Shown here piece by piece: positions 62,575 through 64,000 of a DNA stretch of 64,000 bases. The DNA lies in contig ONAE01000002.1 in the NCBI GenBank assembly GCA_900315695.1, forward strand, positions 1 through 64,000, in the 5' to 3' direction. Under the pieces are notes generated by a model that was not told where the DNA came from, ran no database searches, and saw only the letters and a program-made list of their open reading frames with translations. Both the position numbers and the translations under genes were made by a program. Source of the stretch: an uncultured Prevotella sp. Lineage in GTDB: Bacteria > Bacteroidota > Bacteroidia > Bacteroidales > Bacteroidaceae. How positions within the stretch are numbered: position 1 is the stretch's first letter; each line of letters begins with the position of its first letter.

Positions 62575-64000
62575 ATGATGAGAAAATTTTGTTTTGCAGC
62601 TTTTGCACTGGCAGTGGTTCTGCCTGCAGCTGCACAGGATACATATGAGAGTGCCCGTCTGCTGGGTAGCGATCTGAATGGTACAGCCCGTTATGTGGGT
62701 ATGGGTGGTGCGATGGATGCCCTGGGTGCCGATCTTTCCACCATCTCTACGAACCCTGCTGGTATCGGCCTGTTCCGTCATTCACATGCCAGCATCAGTT
62801 TTGGCTTTGTGTCACAGCAGGATGCTGAGAAGTTCGACGGTAAGAGTAAGACCTCGATGAGTTTCGATCAGGCTGGATTTGTCTATTCTTCCAGAATCAG
62901 TCGCACCTCTTTCATCAACTTCTCGTTCAACTACCATAAGAGCAAGAACTTCAATCAGATCCTCAATGCTGCGAATTCGTTGAAAGGCTGCTCTCAGAAT
63001 GGTTTGACCTATTCAAAGGCCGACGATGGCATCTATTACTTCGATCTGAACAGGCAGGGTGAGAACATTGGCTATTTTTCCCCCGACAATCGCTCATTGG
63101 CTTACAGTGAGTCTGATTATTTGAATGCCAATGCGCTGATGTCTGATTTTAAAACTCATGCAGCAGATCCAAAGGCAGATTGGATCTTCTATAATGAAGC
63201 CAATGCCTACACTTTCGACAGAGCCCATCGTGGTTGGATTAGCAACTTCGACTTCAACGTCAGTGGAAACTCGAATGATCGCTTCTACTGGGGTATCACC
63301 GTTGGCGTGAAGAGTGTGAACTATCGTGGCTACAGCGAGTATGGCGAGGCCCTGATCAATAAGGATAATGATCCCATCGGTTCTGTGGCTGTCTCCGACG
63401 AGCGTCGTATCAAGGGTACAGGTGTTGATGTGACGGCAGGTGTCATTTTCCGTCCTTCTGCTGAGTCACCTTTCCGCATCGGTTTAACGGTCTCTACACC
63501 TACATGGTATGACCTCTCTACCAGCAACGACACCTATATCCTTAATAATACGTCTAACCCTTACGGATATGATCAGGGTAAGAGCAACCAGAACTATGAC
63601 TTCAAGTTCTATACCCCTTGGAAGTTTGGTTTGAGTCTGGGCCATACCATCGGCACACAGGTAGCTCTGGGTTTTGGCTATGAGTTCTCCGACTATACCT
63701 CATCAACCAATCGCGTGAACAAGGGCGATACCTACTGGTATGACAACTACGGTTATTCTCCCTCATACACCGACGAAGTGATGAAGCGCAATACCGACCA
63801 GTCTCTGAAAGGTGTGCATACCATCAGAGTTGGTGCTGAGTTCAAGCCTGTGACAGAGTTCGCCATCCGTCTCGGTTACAACTATGTGTCTTCACCTTAT
63901 GAGGAGAACGGTGTCCGTGATGCGAAGCTGGAGTCGCCTGGCGTGTCTTATTCTTCTACCACCGACTATGTGAACTGGAAGGACACCCATCGCATCACTT
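62575..64000 (+). CDS. OmpP1/FadL/TodX-family outer membrane protein (partial, runs off the window)
   Basis: Open from ATG 62575 (or 62578) to the window end, 475 codons without stop. Signal peptide to about residue 21 (ends PAAAQ). The mature N-terminus 'ARYVGMGGAMDALGADLSTI' plus 'STNPAGIGLF' is the OmpP1/FadL hatch signature. The remainder alternates short strands and loops, ending in 'DTHRIT', the usual late-barrel motif. The family transports hydrophobic compounds across the outer membrane; the substrate is unknown. 36 bases after the Tyr/Trp-rich gene, with no separate promoter seen. Confidence 0.85.
   Translation, partial: MMRKFCFAAFALAVVLPAAAQDTYESARLLGSDLNGTARYVGMGGAMDALGADLSTISTNPAGIGLFRHSHASISFGFVSQQDAEKFDGKSKTSMSFDQAGFVYSSRISRTSFINFSFNYHKSKNFNQILNAANSLKGCSQNGLTYSKADDGIYYFDLNRQGENIGYFSPDNRSLAYSESDYLNANALMSDFKTHAADPKADWIFYNEANAYTFDRAHRGWISNFDFNVSGNSNDRFYWGITVGVKSVNYRGYSEYGEALINKDNDPIGSVAVSDERRIKGTGVDVTAGVIFRPSAESPFRIGLTVSTPTWYDLSTSNDTYILNNTSNPYGYDQGKSNQNYDFKFYTPWKFGLSLGHTIGTQVALGFGYEFSDYTSSTNRVNKGDTYWYDNYGYSPSYTDEVMKRNTDQSLKGVHTIRVGAEFKPVTEFAIRLGYNYVSSPYEENGVRDAKLESPGVSYSSTTDYVNWKDTHRIT

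Overview
The window reads as a chromosomal segment of a gut or rumen type Bacteroidales bacterium, most likely Prevotellaceae (Prevotella/Segatella-like). The basis is: many promoters of the Bacteroidota form TTTG-N19/20-TAnnTTTG; A-rich leaders without Shine-Dalgarno sites; family markers such as DUF4296, DUF3256, DUF5686, the DUF5112/5113 sensor type and the very large LspA and IleS; and a 29-residue COX24-like basic protein beside HU and RNase G. I saw no phage, IS element, CRISPR array, rRNA or tRNA. Coding density is high and most genes sit in tight operons. Species is not determined. All family names come from motif recognition, not from a search.

Layout. 1-226: end of a TolC-type efflux gene. 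299-4400 (+): nitroreductase, KdsC-like phosphatase, Maf and a GH3 beta-glucosidase. 4409-6495 (-): lipoprotein, rsmG and a metallo-beta-lactamase-fold hydrolase. 6588-8433 (+): HAD phosphatase and MFS transporter. A small antisense RNA gene at about 8453-8514 is followed by a secreted TPR protein and a phosphohexomutase. dcu (-) comes next. 13423-22759 (+) is a long housekeeping operon: ileS, dksA-like, lspA, DUF4296 lipoprotein, nucleoside transporter, rsmE, phenylacetate-CoA ligase, DUF3256. A second small RNA gene lies at about 22809-22956. 22959-30067 (-): EEP nuclease, hybrid kinase, glycosyltransferase, RNase G, a small ribosomal-type protein, HU and a ketoacyl synthase. ettA (+) follows. 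31891-44048 (-): uxaB, uvrA, an outer-membrane protein, addA-like, addB-like. proS (-). ompA-like and mtgA (+), a C11 protease (-), a GH25 lysozyme (+).

49609-56170 is a galacturonate block: lacI, uxaA, nhaC and an unknown gene on one strand, diverging from kdgK and eda on the other. With uxaB at 42594 it gives tagaturonate to altronate to KDG to KDPG to pyruvate and glyceraldehyde-3-P. kdgK carries an apparent 46-bp deletion with frameshift. eda is translationally coupled to a lipoprotein-type sensor with two periplasmic and two cytoplasmic modules, its response regulator and a membrane protein. The window ends with prmA (-), a Tyr/Trp/Gly-rich exported protein and the start of an OmpP1/FadL-type porin.

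Most notable points: (1) two small RNA genes sharing promoter type and a nearly identical 5' box but with different bodies; (2) an isoleucyl-tRNA synthetase whose HIGH motif is rearranged to GIHH; (3) the broken kdgK at the head of a sugar-acid/sensor operon; (4) the double-module sensor; (5) a long hairpin in front of RNase G.
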